This document shows positions 1 to 7,660 of a DNA stretch of 64,000 nucleotides, one piece after another; the stretch's first letter is position 1, and every line of letters begins with the position of its first letter. The notes below the pieces were generated by a model, which did no database searches, had not been told where the DNA came from, and saw nothing but the letters and a program-made list of their open reading frames with translations. Both the position numbers and the translations under genes were made by a program. Source of the stretch: Candidatus Ventrousia excrementavium (GTDB taxonomy: Bacteria > Bacillota > Clostridia > Oscillospirales > Butyricicoccaceae); contig DVMR01000033.1 in the NCBI GenBank assembly GCA_018714845.1, positions 62,001 through 126,000 on the forward strand, in the 5' to 3' direction.

Positions 1-2
1 CC

Positions 3-788
3 GCGGCCGATGAGGTGACACCCAAGCTGGTGCAGGGCGAAATCGACATCGCCGCAGTACCGGCCAACCTGGCATCGGTTTTGTACAACAACACCGAAGG
101 CAGCGTTGAGGTTTTGGCCATCAACACCCTGGGCGTCATCTATATCGTCGAAAGCGGCGACACCGTGACCTCGGTTGAGGACCTGCGCGGCAAAACCATT
201 TACGCCAGCGGCAAGGGCAGCACGCCGGAATATGCCCTCAATTATATTCTCAGCGAAAACGGCATTGACCCCGCAAGCGACGTCACCATTGAGTGGAAAA
301 GCGAGCACGCTGAATGTCTGTCTGCCCTGATGGCCGAAGAGAACGCCATTGCCATGCTGCCACAGCCCTTTGTCACCACGGCGCAGACCAAGAGCGACAC
401 CATTCGCGTGGCCCTGGACCTGACCGAAGAATGGGACAAGCTGCAGGAAGGCAGCGACGCGCCCTCGACGCTGATTACCGGCGTTGTTGTCGCGCGCCGC
501 GAATTTGTCGAACAGAATCCCGAAGCGGTCTCAGCTTTTATGGACCATTATAAGGAATCTGTTGACTTTGTCAACTCGAATGTCGAAGAGGCTGCCCAGC
601 TTGTCGGCCAGTATGATATCGTCACCGCTGAGGTGGCGCAGAAGGCGCTGCCCGAATGCAATATCACCTTTATCGAGGGCAGCGAGATGAAGGATAACCT
701 GTCAGGCTATCTGGCTGTTCTGCTTGAGCAGAACCCGCAGTCGGTGGGCGGAGCCCTGCCGGCCGATGATTTCTACTACAGCCGTTGA
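3..788 (+). CDS. ABC transporter substrate-binding protein, SsuA/NMT1-like (5' end outside window)
   Basis: The reading frame is open to the left edge, so the signal peptide and first lobe are missing; about 262 residues remain of a family usually 320-340 long. The visible part has the pattern of the NMT1/SsuA periplasmic-binding family: an early 'GEIDIAAVPANLA' segment, then 'VEDLRGKTIYASGKGS' and 'PEAVSAFMDHYKESVDFV' near the end. It should be an extracellular lipoprotein that delivers a small organic ligand (sulfonate, thiamine precursor or similar) to the permease encoded directly downstream. The ligand cannot be read from the sequence. The next gene begins 2 nt after the stop codon, so the three genes form one operon. 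Confidence 0.85.
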   Translation, partial: AADEVTPKLVQGEIDIAAVPANLASVLYNNTEGSVEVLAINTLGVIYIVESGDTVTSVEDLRGKTIYASGKGSTPEYALNYILSENGIDPASDVTIEWKSEHAECLSALMAEENAIAMLPQPFVTTAQTKSDTIRVALDLTEEWDKLQEGSDAPSTLITGVVVARREFVEQNPEAVSAFMDHYKESVDFVNSNVEEAAQLVGQYDIVTAEVAQKALPECNITFIEGSEMKDNLSGYLAVLLEQNPQSVGGALPADDFYYSR

Positions 789-789
789 T

Positions 790-1557
790 ATGAAAAAGGG
801 GCGGGATGCCCGCGGGCGGCGGACCATTCGGGCGTGGGCGGTGGCCTTTTGGCTGGCCGTATGGCAGGCTGTCAGCATGGCGCTTGACCAGCAGATTCTG
901 CTGGTCTCGCCCGTGCGGGTCCTCGTTCGGCTGGCGGGACTTGCCGTCACAGCGGAGTTCTGGGGCGCAGTGCTCTTCACGCTGCTGCGCATCACAGGCG
1001 GATTTTTGCTGGGTGCCGGCGCCGGCGTTGTGTTGGCCGGACTGGCATCGCGCTTCCGCCGCGTTGAAGAGCTGCTGGCGCCGGCCATGCTGACCGTCAA
1101 GTCTATTCCGGTCGCGTCCTTTATTATCCTGGCCCTCATTTGGTTTTCTTCCCGCAACCTTGCGGTGCTCATTTCTTTTTTGATGGTACTGCCTGTCATT
1201 TACACCAGCACGCTCGGCGGCATCCGCGCCGCGGACCGCCAGCTGCTGGAAATGGCGCAGGTCTTCCGCATCCCGGCGCTGCGCCGGGTGCGGTACCTGT
1301 ATGTGCCGCAGGTCTTCCCCTACTTTCACTCAGCCTGTGCCGCGGCGCTGGGCCTGAGCTGGAAGTCGGGCGTCGCGGCCGAAGTCATCGGTATGCCGCA
1401 GGGCTCCATCGGTGAACAGCTGCAGCAGGCCAAAGTCTATCTCAACACTCCGGACCTGTTCGCGTGGACGCTGGTCATTGTGCTTTTGAGCCTGGCTTTT
1501 GAAAAGCTCTTCCTTCTGCTGCTCAGGCGGGGGAAACGCGCGCTCGAGAGGATGTGA
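790..1557 (+). CDS. ABC transporter permease, SsuC/TauC-like
   Basis: A 255-residue inner-membrane protein with about six hydrophobic segments and the permease EAA-type loop around 'EMAQVFRIPALRRVRYLYVPQ', which contacts the ATPase. I chose the ATG at 790, just after the stop of the binding-protein gene, because upstream in-frame starts lie inside that gene; no clear ribosome binding site is visible, which fits translational coupling. The nearest relatives are importers for sulfonates, nitrate/bicarbonate or thiamine precursors. It sits between its binding protein and its ATPase. The substrate is unknown. Confidence 0.85.
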   Translation: MKKGRDARGRRTIRAWAVAFWLAVWQAVSMALDQQILLVSPVRVLVRLAGLAVTAEFWGAVLFTLLRITGGFLLGAGAGVVLAGLASRFRRVEELLAPAMLTVKSIPVASFIILALIWFSSRNLAVLISFLMVLPVIYTSTLGGIRAADRQLLEMAQVFRIPALRRVRYLYVPQVFPYFHSACAAALGLSWKSGVAAEVIGMPQGSIGEQLQQAKVYLNTPDLFAWTLVIVLLSLAFEKLFLLLLRRGKRALERM

Positions 1558-1560
1558 GCC

Positions 1561-2145
1561 ATGGCGGATATCTGCATTACAGGGCTGTGCAAGGCCTATG
1601 ACGGAAAGCCGGTGCTGCGCGATTTTTCTGCCGTACTCCCTGCGGGCAGAGTTACCGGGCTGATGGCGCCGTCCGGCGCGGGCAAAACGACCCTGCTGCG
1701 CATTCTGATGGGGCTCGAGCAGCCCGACGCGGGCAGCGTTACCGGCCTTGAAGGCCGGCGCATGAGCGCGGTCTTTCAGGAAGACCGCCTGTGCGATAAT
1801 CTTGACGCTGTGGCCAACATCCGACTGGTCACACCCGGGCTTGCCCGCGCAAAGACGCTGGACGCGCTGGATGCCGTAGGCCTCGGCAGCTGCGCTGGTC
1901 AGCCGGCGCGTGAGCTATCGGGCGGAATGCGCCGCCGCGTCGCCCTGTTGCGTGCGCTGTTGGCTGAGTACGACGTTTTGTTTCTCGATGAGCCTTTTAA
2001 AGGTCTGGACCGCGACACCCGTACGCGCGTCATAGCTGACACCCGTACGCGTTGTGCGGGCCGCACTGTGCTGCTCGTCACGCACGACGCCGGTGAGCTT
2101 GACGCAATGGGAGTTACCCAGCGCCTGACACTGGAAATGATATGA
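1561..2145 (+). CDS. ABC transporter ATP-binding protein, SsuB/TauB-like (short)
   Basis: Cytoplasmic ATPase that powers the importer encoded just upstream. All core motifs are present: Walker A 'APSGAGKTT', Q-loop 'VFQEDRL', signature 'LSGGMRRR', Walker B 'VLFLDEP' and the switch histidine in 'LVTHDAGE'. At 194 residues it is about 50 shorter than typical SsuB/TauB proteins; the protein ends soon after the H-loop, so the usual C-terminal extension is missing while the catalytic core is complete. The ATG lies 3 nt after the permease stop, with GAGG in the end of that gene as ribosome binding site. A strong terminator follows. Confidence 0.9.
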   Translation: MADICITGLCKAYDGKPVLRDFSAVLPAGRVTGLMAPSGAGKTTLLRILMGLEQPDAGSVTGLEGRRMSAVFQEDRLCDNLDAVANIRLVTPGLARAKTLDALDAVGLGSCAGQPARELSGGMRRRVALLRALLAEYDVLFLDEPFKGLDRDTRTRVIADTRTRCAGRTVLLVTHDAGELDAMGVTQRLTLEMI

Positions 2146-2151
2146 ATATGC

Positions 2152-2184
2152 AAACAAGTATCCCACACGGGATGCTTGTTTTTT
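2152..2184. terminator. Intrinsic terminator after the ABC operon
   Basis: A 13-bp hairpin (arms 2152-2164 and 2169-2181, one G-U pair, 4-nt loop) runs into a T tract. It lies between convergent genes and has A-rich sequence on the other side, so it can also stop transcription from the MATE gene. Confidence 0.85.
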
Positions 2185-2203
2185 GCCTATGAAAACATAT
2201 ACG

Positions 2204-3574
2204 TTATTTTTTGGGACTGTCCAGACGGCGGTATTCACGCGCAAACAAGCTGGCGGTGACGCTGACGGCAATGACATCGGCCACCGGTTCGGCCAGAAAA
2301 ACGGCAAGAACCTGATTGTCAATGAGCTGCGGCAGGAGATAGATGAAAGGAATGAGCAGCAGCACCTTGCGCAAAAGAGCGAGAAAAGCCGAAGTTTTGC
2401 TGTTGCCCAGCGCGATAAAGGTCTGCTGGCAGGCAAGCTGGACGCTGAAGATACAGCTCGCCGCCATATAGACGCGCATGGCCCAGCGGGTAAACTCGCT
2501 CAGCTCGGCGCTGTCGGTAAAAACACTGATGAGCAGCTGCGGCGCCAGCATGCACAGCGCCCACATGGCGCCGGCATAAACGGCGGCCCAGCGCAAGAGC
2601 ACCCAAAAGGTCTGCTTGACGCGGTCGGTTTTGCCCGCACCATAGTTAAAGCTGATAATAGGCTGTGCGCCCTGCGTCAGCCCCTGCAGCGGCAGCATGG
2701 TGAACTGCATGACAGAGCTTAGAATGGTCATGGCGCCGACGGCAATATCCCCGCCGTAACGCTGAAGGCTGGTGTTAAAGCAGACATTGAGCACGCTTTC
2801 GGTGAACTGCATGATAAAGGGTGACAGCCCCAGCGCGACAGCGGGCAGGAAAATGCGGGGACGCAGCAGCAGATATTTGCGGCGGATGCGCAGGTGGCTT
2901 TTATCGCTGGTCAGAAAGCGCAGAATCCAGACGCAGGAAACGGCCTGAGACAAAATAGTGGCCAGGGCCGCACCGCGCACGCCCATGCCAAAAATGAACA
3001 TGAAAATGGGGTCGAGTACAATGTTGCATACAGCGCCAATGACGACAGTAATCATGCCGATGCGGGCAAAGCCCTGGGCGTTGATAAAGGCGTTGAGACC
3101 CAGCGCCAGCTGGACGAAAATGGTGCCGATTGCGTAAATCTGCATGTATTCCCAGGCATAGCCAATGGTGTTTTCGCTGGCGCCGAAGGCCATGAGGATG
3201 CTCTGACCGAAAACCGAGACAATAAGGGTCAGCAAAACGGCGATAATGGTCAGCAGCGTGGTACAGTTGCCCAGGATATTCTCGGCCTGCTCGTGGTCGC
3301 CGCGGCCCATCATTATGGAAGCGCGCGGCGCACCGCCCATGCTGACCAGCGCGGCAAAGGCCGAAATTGCCATGATAACCGGCATACAGACGCCGACGCC
3401 GGTCAGTGCGTCAGGTCCGATGTCTTTGATATGGCCGATGTACATGCGGTCGACCAGGTTGTACAGAAGATTGACAATTTGGGCCAGAATTGCCGGAACA
3501 GCCAGCTTGCGAAGAAGCGGGCCAATGGCGTCGCGGCCCAGGTCAGCGCCGCCGGCAATACTATTTGTCTGCAT
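2204..3574 (-). CDS. MATE family multidrug efflux transporter
   Basis: A 456-residue polytopic membrane protein with about twelve hydrophobic segments. The N-terminal 'LLRKLAVPAILAQIVNLLY' followed by 'DRMYIGH' is typical of NorM/MepA-type MATE transporters, which export cationic drugs and dyes in exchange for Na+ or H+. The ATG has a GGAGAGG site upstream. Its start overlaps the end of the MarR gene by 14 nt, so both come from the same minus-strand transcript. This MarR-MATE layout resembles mepRA; drug specificity cannot be inferred. Confidence 0.92.
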   Translation of the reverse strand: MQTNSIAGGADLGRDAIGPLLRKLAVPAILAQIVNLLYNLVDRMYIGHIKDIGPDALTGVGVCMPVIMAISAFAALVSMGGAPRASIMMGRGDHEQAENILGNCTTLLTIIAVLLTLIVSVFGQSILMAFGASENTIGYAWEYMQIYAIGTIFVQLALGLNAFINAQGFARIGMITVVIGAVCNIVLDPIFMFIFGMGVRGAALATILSQAVSCVWILRFLTSDKSHLRIRRKYLLLRPRIFLPAVALGLSPFIMQFTESVLNVCFNTSLQRYGGDIAVGAMTILSSVMQFTMLPLQGLTQGAQPIISFNYGAGKTDRVKQTFWVLLRWAAVYAGAMWALCMLAPQLLISVFTDSAELSEFTRWAMRVYMAASCIFSVQLACQQTFIALGNSKTSAFLALLRKVLLLIPFIYLLPQLIDNQVLAVFLAEPVADVIAVSVTASLFAREYRRLDSPKK

Positions 3575-4025
3575 GAGTATCCTCTCCTGTCAGATTGTTT
3601 TGTGCGTTGTGTATGAGCCGGCTCAGCGTTTCAAGTGCCGCATTGAGGGCTTCGGGCTCGATGCCCTCGCCCAGCCGGCTCCACAGCAGGCTTTGCCTCC
3701 GTTCGATTTCGCGGCTGATGGGCCGGCTTTTTTCACTCAGCGCCAGATGGATGACCCGCCGGTCATGCTCATCGCGTGACAGCGTGACATACCCCTTCTG
3801 CCGCAGCGACTCGACTGACCGCGCGACCAGCGCTTTGGACAAATCCCGGCAGCGCACGATGTCGCTTGCAGTGTCCAGCTCGGGCGCATTGTTGTGCAGA
3901 AAGAGCAGAACCGCCATCTCCCCTGGTGTCAGCTCGTATTCCCCCACCAGCTGCTGAAGCTGACTGCGGTAGGCTTTGTCAAGCCTGCGCAGGCCTTGGA
4001 TGTACTCACCCGGCAAAAGACGCAT
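3561..4025 (-). CDS. MarR family transcriptional regulator
   Basis: A 154-residue winged-helix protein. Residues ~30-95 carry the DNA-binding domain, with 'LTPGEMAVLLFLHNNAP' and the wing 'VTLSRDEHDRRVIHLALSE' typical of MarR. I place the start at the ATG at 4025 because GAGGTGG lies 5 nt upstream; an in-frame start 30 nt further upstream has no such site. The gene is first in a two-gene operon with the MATE pump and is probably its repressor: a dyad symmetry overlaps the -10 of its promoter (see 4058-4098). The inducing ligand is unknown. Confidence 0.9.
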   Translation of the reverse strand: MRLLPGEYIQGLRRLDKAYRSQLQQLVGEYELTPGEMAVLLFLHNNAPELDTASDIVRCRDLSKALVARSVESLRQKGYVTLSRDEHDRRVIHLALSEKSRPISREIERRQSLLWSRLGEGIEPEALNAALETLSRLIHNAQNNLTGEDTHADK

Positions 4026-4057
4026 ATGCACCACCTCTACAGGTTTTGCTGTCAACT

Positions 4058-4098
4058 GTTTACTGATAAACTATAATCCCGCAGCCTGATTTTGTCAA
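4058..4098 (-). promoter_or_regulatory. MarR-MATE promoter with overlapping operator-like dyad
   Basis: On the minus strand, TTGACA (4093-4098) and TATAGT (4070-4075) are separated by exactly 17 nt, a near-perfect sigma-A promoter. The sequence GTTTA-CTGA-TAAAC (4058-4071) is an inverted repeat touching the downstream edge of the -10. This is where a MarR dimer could block transcription. The operator role is inference. Confidence 0.75.
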
Positions 4099-4124
4099 GA
4101 GGGATAGCAAACCGGCTGCTTTTT

Positions 4125-4133
4125 TGGTATAAT
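4125..4133 (+). promoter_or_regulatory. Extended -10 promoter for the P-loop kinase gene
   Basis: TG-G-TATAAT at 4125-4133 is an extended -10 element about 40 nt before the next plus-strand gene. I see no good -35, as expected for this promoter class. It lies back to back with the MarR promoter. Confidence 0.55.
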
Positions 4134-4174
4134 GGGCAGCACCTGAAAAGAATACGCCGGACGGGAGGGAAAGC

Positions 4175-4687
4175 ATGAAAATCGCCATTTTGGGCTACAG
4201 CGGGTCGGGCAAATCGACGCTGGCACGCAGGCTGGGGCAGGCGCTGGACTGCCCGGTTCTGCATCTGGATACTGTGCAGTTCACGCCGGGCTGGGTCGAG
4301 CGCGACCGCGCCGAGGCGCAGCGCATGGTCAGGGCGTTTATGGATGAACATCAAAGCTGGGTCATTGACGGAAATTACCGGGGCTTTGAGCAGGAGCGCC
4401 GTCTGCGCGAAGCAGACAAAATCGTCGTTTTGGATTTCCCCCGGCGCACCTGTCTGCGGCAGGCTGTGAAGCGGTATTTTCGCTGGCGCGGCAAGACCCG
4501 TGAAGATATGGCCGCCGGCTGCAACGAAAAGCTCGACCCTGCGTTTATCTGGTGGGTCGTATGGAAAGGCCGCCGGCGTGAAAGAAGCGGGCACCTGCGG
4601 AATATTGCCGTTCAATATCCTGACAAGACGACCGTGGCGCACAATCATGCGCAGGTCGACGCCTTTTTTGCGCAATGCACACGCTAG
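4175..4687 (+). CDS. P-loop nucleotide kinase-like protein (FlaR/topology modulation type)
   Basis: A 170-residue protein with an adenylate-kinase-like fold. It starts with the Walker A motif 'ILGYSGSGKSTLARRLG' (residues 4-20), followed by 'HLDTVQFTPGW' and 'WVIDGNYRG', the combination found in the family often annotated as DNA topology modulation protein FlaR. The name is historical; the phosphorylated substrate is unknown. The ATG at 4175 has GGGAGGG upstream. The 3' end overlaps the convergent LysR gene by 4 nt. Confidence 0.8.
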   Translation: MKIAILGYSGSGKSTLARRLGQALDCPVLHLDTVQFTPGWVERDRAEAQRMVRAFMDEHQSWVIDGNYRGFEQERRLREADKIVVLDFPRRTCLRQAVKRYFRWRGKTREDMAAGCNEKLDPAFIWWVVWKGRRRERSGHLRNIAVQYPDKTTVAHNHAQVDAFFAQCTR

Positions 4688-5589
4688 ACCTCGGTTTTTT
4701 TCTGCCCGATGTATTGCAGCATGAACTCGTTAAAGGCCTCGGCCGCCGGCGAAAGCCGACGGTCGTTTCGATAGGCCATATAAATGGACCACTGGCTGAG
4801 CTCGGGACATTCGGCGATCTCGACAGAGACCAGTCCGCGGCAGTTTTCCTGCGTCAGCGTCGGCTTGGCGGCCAGATAAACACCCAGCCCCTGCCGCACC
4901 AGGTCGAGCAGAAAGTCCTGTTCAGCCGAGGTGACGGCAATGCGCGGAACATACCCGGCCGCGGCGGCAGCCTGCAAGAGCCGGTGATAATGGGTGTGGT
5001 TCTCACCCAGCGAGACAAAGACCTCGTCGCGCAATTCGGCGATGGTGACGTTCTGTGCGCATGCCAGGCGGTGGTTCTGCGGCAGAACAAGCACAAGCGA
5101 ACTGCGCTCGATGAGGTTGGCAGTGAACGCCCCCGCAATCAGCGGCGGCACGGCGAGCGCCATGTCGCATTCTTCGGCGAGCAGTGCCTGCTGAACAATA
5201 TGCGCGCCGCGGTTGATGGTGTGGACATCGACACTGGGGTAGCGGCGGCAAAATTCGGCGATGACGCCTGACAGGTACAGGCTGCACAGCCGCAGCGGTG
5301 CCGCGATGGTCACCTGCCCGGTCACATCGCGCGAAAGACGCTGAGCCGAAATGCTCAGGTCCTCGTAGGCTGTGATGACAGCGGCGGCTTTGGCAAAAAA
5401 CTGCCTGCCCTCAGGCGTCAGCCGCACCCGCTTGGACTGATAGGACAGCAGCTTGATGCCCAGCTCATCCTCAAGCTTCTGCATGGCGACGCTGAGCGCC
5501 GGCTGCGAAATGTAAAGCTGCCGCGCCGCCTCTGAAAAGCTGCCGCAGTCAGCCACTTTGACAAAATACTGTATCTGCCGCAGGTCCAC
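4684..5589 (-). CDS. LysR family transcriptional regulator
   Basis: A 301-residue regulator with the LysR winged helix at residues 1-60 ('CGSFSEAARQLYISQPALS') and a periplasmic-binding-like effector domain after residue ~90. I prefer the GTG start at 5589 because AGGGGA lies about 7 nt upstream; an ATG 18 nt further upstream lies within that site. There is a well-placed promoter at 5625-5653. No divergent target gene is obvious: the gene across the spacer is an AT-rich VanZ gene. Its regulon is unknown. Confidence 0.9.
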   Translation of the reverse strand: MDLRQIQYFVKVADCGSFSEAARQLYISQPALSVAMQKLEDELGIKLLSYQSKRVRLTPEGRQFFAKAAAVITAYEDLSISAQRLSRDVTGQVTIAAPLRLCSLYLSGVIAEFCRRYPSVDVHTINRGAHIVQQALLAEECDMALAVPPLIAGAFTANLIERSSLVLVLPQNHRLACAQNVTIAELRDEVFVSLGENHTHYHRLLQAAAAAGYVPRIAVTSAEQDFLLDLVRQGLGVYLAAKPTLTQENCRGLVSVEIAECPELSQWSIYMAYRNDRRLSPAAEAFNEFMLQYIGQKKTEV

Positions 5590-5624
5590 GATAGTTCCCC
5601 TTTTCACGCTGTAGATTTGGTTTC

Positions 5625-5653
5625 AGTATACTTGATAGACGGCTTTTTCGCAA
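5625..5653 (-). promoter_or_regulatory. Promoter of the LysR gene
   Basis: TTGCGA (minus strand, 5648-5653), a 17-nt spacer and TATACT (5625-5630). The transcript would start about 30 nt before the GTG codon. Confidence 0.65.
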
Positions 5654-5839
5654 GATGTGCAAAAACAGTCTTTTGTGCCATCAGGCAACTTGAAGTCGCC
5701 TTTTGATCTGAGCGGCGACAGCATCAGACTCATCTGCACTCTTGCGGCGGCGCCCGGTGTGTGATAGAATTTTATTTGCTGTTTATACTATAAGAAGCAG
5801 CACCTATGTTTTGACTTCCTGCCTTTGTGAGATGCTACT

Positions 5840-6361
5840 ATGAAATACTTGATAGACTTCATCACCTTGACCTTCTTCTATATTTTTGTTTTTTTCAAGA
5901 GGTGGAAAGTCAAAGGCAAAGATGTATTGTTTGTCAATACACTCATGTATATATATCTTTCTTTTGTTCTCTATTTTACCTTGATGCCAATAATAGCATC
6001 TATCCCATTTGTCTTTAATCACCCCTATGTGCCCATGAATTTAGTACCATTTATAGACGCTTCAGCAGGGAGAGGAGACTTTTTAAGACAGATAGTATTG
6101 AACATTATTATGACGGTACCGTTTGGTTTTCTGTTTCCGTTAACACGAAATGGAGCTGCTCAACTTGGCACGACCGTACTGTTTTGTTTTTTGATGAGTC
6201 TGGGTATTGAAATATTGCAACCTCTTATCGATGGTTCCAGAGCTTCGGATATCACAGATTTAATTACTAATGTGATTGGCGGAGTTCTCGGATATATTTT
6301 GTATGCTGTTTTCAAACCAGTTACATCTTCTATTTTAGATCATCTAAAAAAAGAGAGTTAG
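5840..6361 (+). CDS. VanZ family membrane protein
   Basis: A 173-residue protein with four to five hydrophobic segments and the VanZ signatures 'MNLVPFID', 'LNIIMTVPFGFLFPL' and a final 'RASDITDLITNVIGGVLGY'. VanZ proteins are membrane proteins of uncertain biochemical role, first described for teicoplanin resistance. The gene is markedly AT-rich compared with both neighbours, and codon choice (AT-ending codons, many Phe/Ile) differs, which suggests recent acquisition. A possible -10, TATACT, lies at 5784-5789. The ribosome binding site is weak. No vancomycin-resistance ligase cluster is next to it. Confidence 0.85.
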   Translation: MKYLIDFITLTFFYIFVFFKRWKVKGKDVLFVNTLMYIYLSFVLYFTLMPIIASIPFVFNHPYVPMNLVPFIDASAGRGDFLRQIVLNIIMTVPFGFLFPLTRNGAAQLGTTVLFCFLMSLGIEILQPLIDGSRASDITDLITNVIGGVLGYILYAVFKPVTSSILDHLKKES

Positions 6362-6498
6362 AAAATCTGTACGCCCAGTGTGCATGCTGGTATTGTTTTA
6401 ATCTTACATGTGACACGAACGCTTACAAGGCTTTATAAGACATTTTTTCTGATTCAATCAATAAAAACAACATTCCAGCGCAGCAAGGAGGAATGTCC

Positions 6499-7011
6499 GT
6501 GGAGTTGCTTATGACCGACCGTTCGATACCTGAATTGTTTACCGAGACCGAAGAGCGGCGCTGCATCGATTTGACAGAGCACAGCATCAAAGGCTGTATC
6601 GGCTGCTTTGGCTGCTGGGTCAGAACGCCGGGCCGCTGCGTACTGCGAGACGATGCGGTCAATATTTATCCGCTCATTGCCCGTGCCAGCCGCGTGCTTT
6701 ATGTGACCCGGCTGTGTTATGGCAGCTACGACGTCCCCATGAAGACCATGCTCGAGCGGGCGATCCCCATCCAGAAAGCGTTTATTCGTCTGTACCAGGG
6801 GGAGACACATCATTTCCAGCGTGCGGTGCAGGAAAAAGACGCCGTCATTGTGGCGTACGGAGCCCGGTCGCAGGAAGAACAGCGTGTTTTTGAACGCCTG
6901 GTCGAGCGCAATTCCCGTAATATGCTGTTTAAGACCTGGCGGGTCCGCTTTGCCGACGAAGCTGACGTAGACGCGGCGGTACGCGAAGAGGTGTGTGCAT
7001 GGGACGCCTGA
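6499..7011 (+). CDS. Flavodoxin-fold protein with CxGCxxC motif (oxidoreductase partner 1)
   Basis: About 170 residues. The core 'IKGCIGCFGCW' followed by 'TPGRCVLRDD' matches a clostridial group of short NADPH-dependent FMN reductase/iron-sulfur flavoprotein relatives. The N-terminal 'GSPR' phosphate loop seen in most members is absent here but present in the protein encoded next. I choose GTG at 6499, 7 nt after AGGAGG (6486-6491); the ATG at 6493 is too close to that site. It overlaps the next gene by 13 nt, so the two are translationally coupled and may work as a pair. Substrate unknown. Confidence 0.7.
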   Translation: MELLMTDRSIPELFTETEERRCIDLTEHSIKGCIGCFGCWVRTPGRCVLRDDAVNIYPLIARASRVLYVTRLCYGSYDVPMKTMLERAIPIQKAFIRLYQGETHHFQRAVQEKDAVIVAYGARSQEEQRVFERLVERNSRNMLFKTWRVRFADEADVDAAVREEVCAWDA

Positions 7012-7607
7012 TGATTGTCAATGGAAGTCCGCGCGCGCCGCAGTCCAACTCCAAGCAGTATGCTGCGCTGTTCCGCAGCTTTTGGCGCGGAGAAGCGTAT
7101 GAATACAATGTTACGCAGCACAGTCATGCGGAAGCTTTTGCGCGGCTGGAAAATGCCGAGCATCTTTTGCTGGTCTTCCCCCTGTACGCAGACGGCGTCC
7201 CGGCCGTGCTGCTCGATTTTCTGAAAGCGCTTGAGGCGTCGCCGCTGCGCAGCCGGCCTACAGTTCATGTGCTGATTAACTGCGGCTTTTTAGAGCCCCG
7301 GCAAAACGGCGTGGCCATAGATATGGTCCGCCTGTTCTGCCGGCAAAACGGGTTTCCCTTTGGCTCTTCCCTGTCTGTTGGCTCGGGCGAAGCCATCTTA
7401 AAGACTCCGTTTCGGTTTCTGGTCAGACGGGGAGCCAGAAAGCTGGCGCGCGCCATGCAGGCCAGCCGGAACAGAGACATCTGCGTCACCATGCCCCTGC
7501 CCGCCCAAACCTATGTCAAGGCGTCGGAAAAATATTGGTTGGCCTATGGAGAAAAATATGGCACCACGCGCGAGCAGATGGACAGCATGGAAATTGAAAA
7601 AGACTAA
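6999..7607 (+). CDS. NAD(P)H-dependent flavodoxin-fold oxidoreductase (partner 2)
   Basis: About 202 residues, beginning with the flavin-phosphate loop 'LMIVNGSPRAPQSNSKQY' near the N-terminus and continuing with 'LLLVFPLYADGVPAVLLDFLK', both typical of flavodoxin-like NAD(P)H oxidoreductases. The ATG at 6999 is chosen over an upstream GTG at 6993 because GAGG lies about 9 nt before it. Its start overlaps the previous gene. Together the two may form a small redox unit, one supplying the FMN loop and the other the Cys-rich segment; this is inference. Confidence 0.75.
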   Translation: MGRLMIVNGSPRAPQSNSKQYAALFRSFWRGEAYEYNVTQHSHAEAFARLENAEHLLLVFPLYADGVPAVLLDFLKALEASPLRSRPTVHVLINCGFLEPRQNGVAIDMVRLFCRQNGFPFGSSLSVGSGEAILKTPFRFLVRRGARKLARAMQASRNRDICVTMPLPAQTYVKASEKYWLAYGEKYGTTREQMDSMEIEKD

Positions 7608-7609
7608 CA

Positions 7610-7644
7610 AAACCGGCAGTCTCGTAAAAAGAGACTGCCGGTTT
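7610..7644. terminator. Bidirectional terminator between convergent genes
   Basis: A 13-14-bp perfect hairpin (7610-7623 with 7631-7644; 7-nt A-rich loop) is followed by a T-rich stretch on the plus strand and bordered by A residues on the other side. It separates the flavoprotein pair from the convergent dehydrogenase gene. Confidence 0.85.
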
Positions 7645-7660
7645 GTATTATTTTATAAAA

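Noticed and set aside
5690-5730. Terminator or operator between LysR and VanZ genes
   Set aside because: Only a weak 6-bp complementarity (GTCGCC/GGCGAC) with a long loop; not enough to call.
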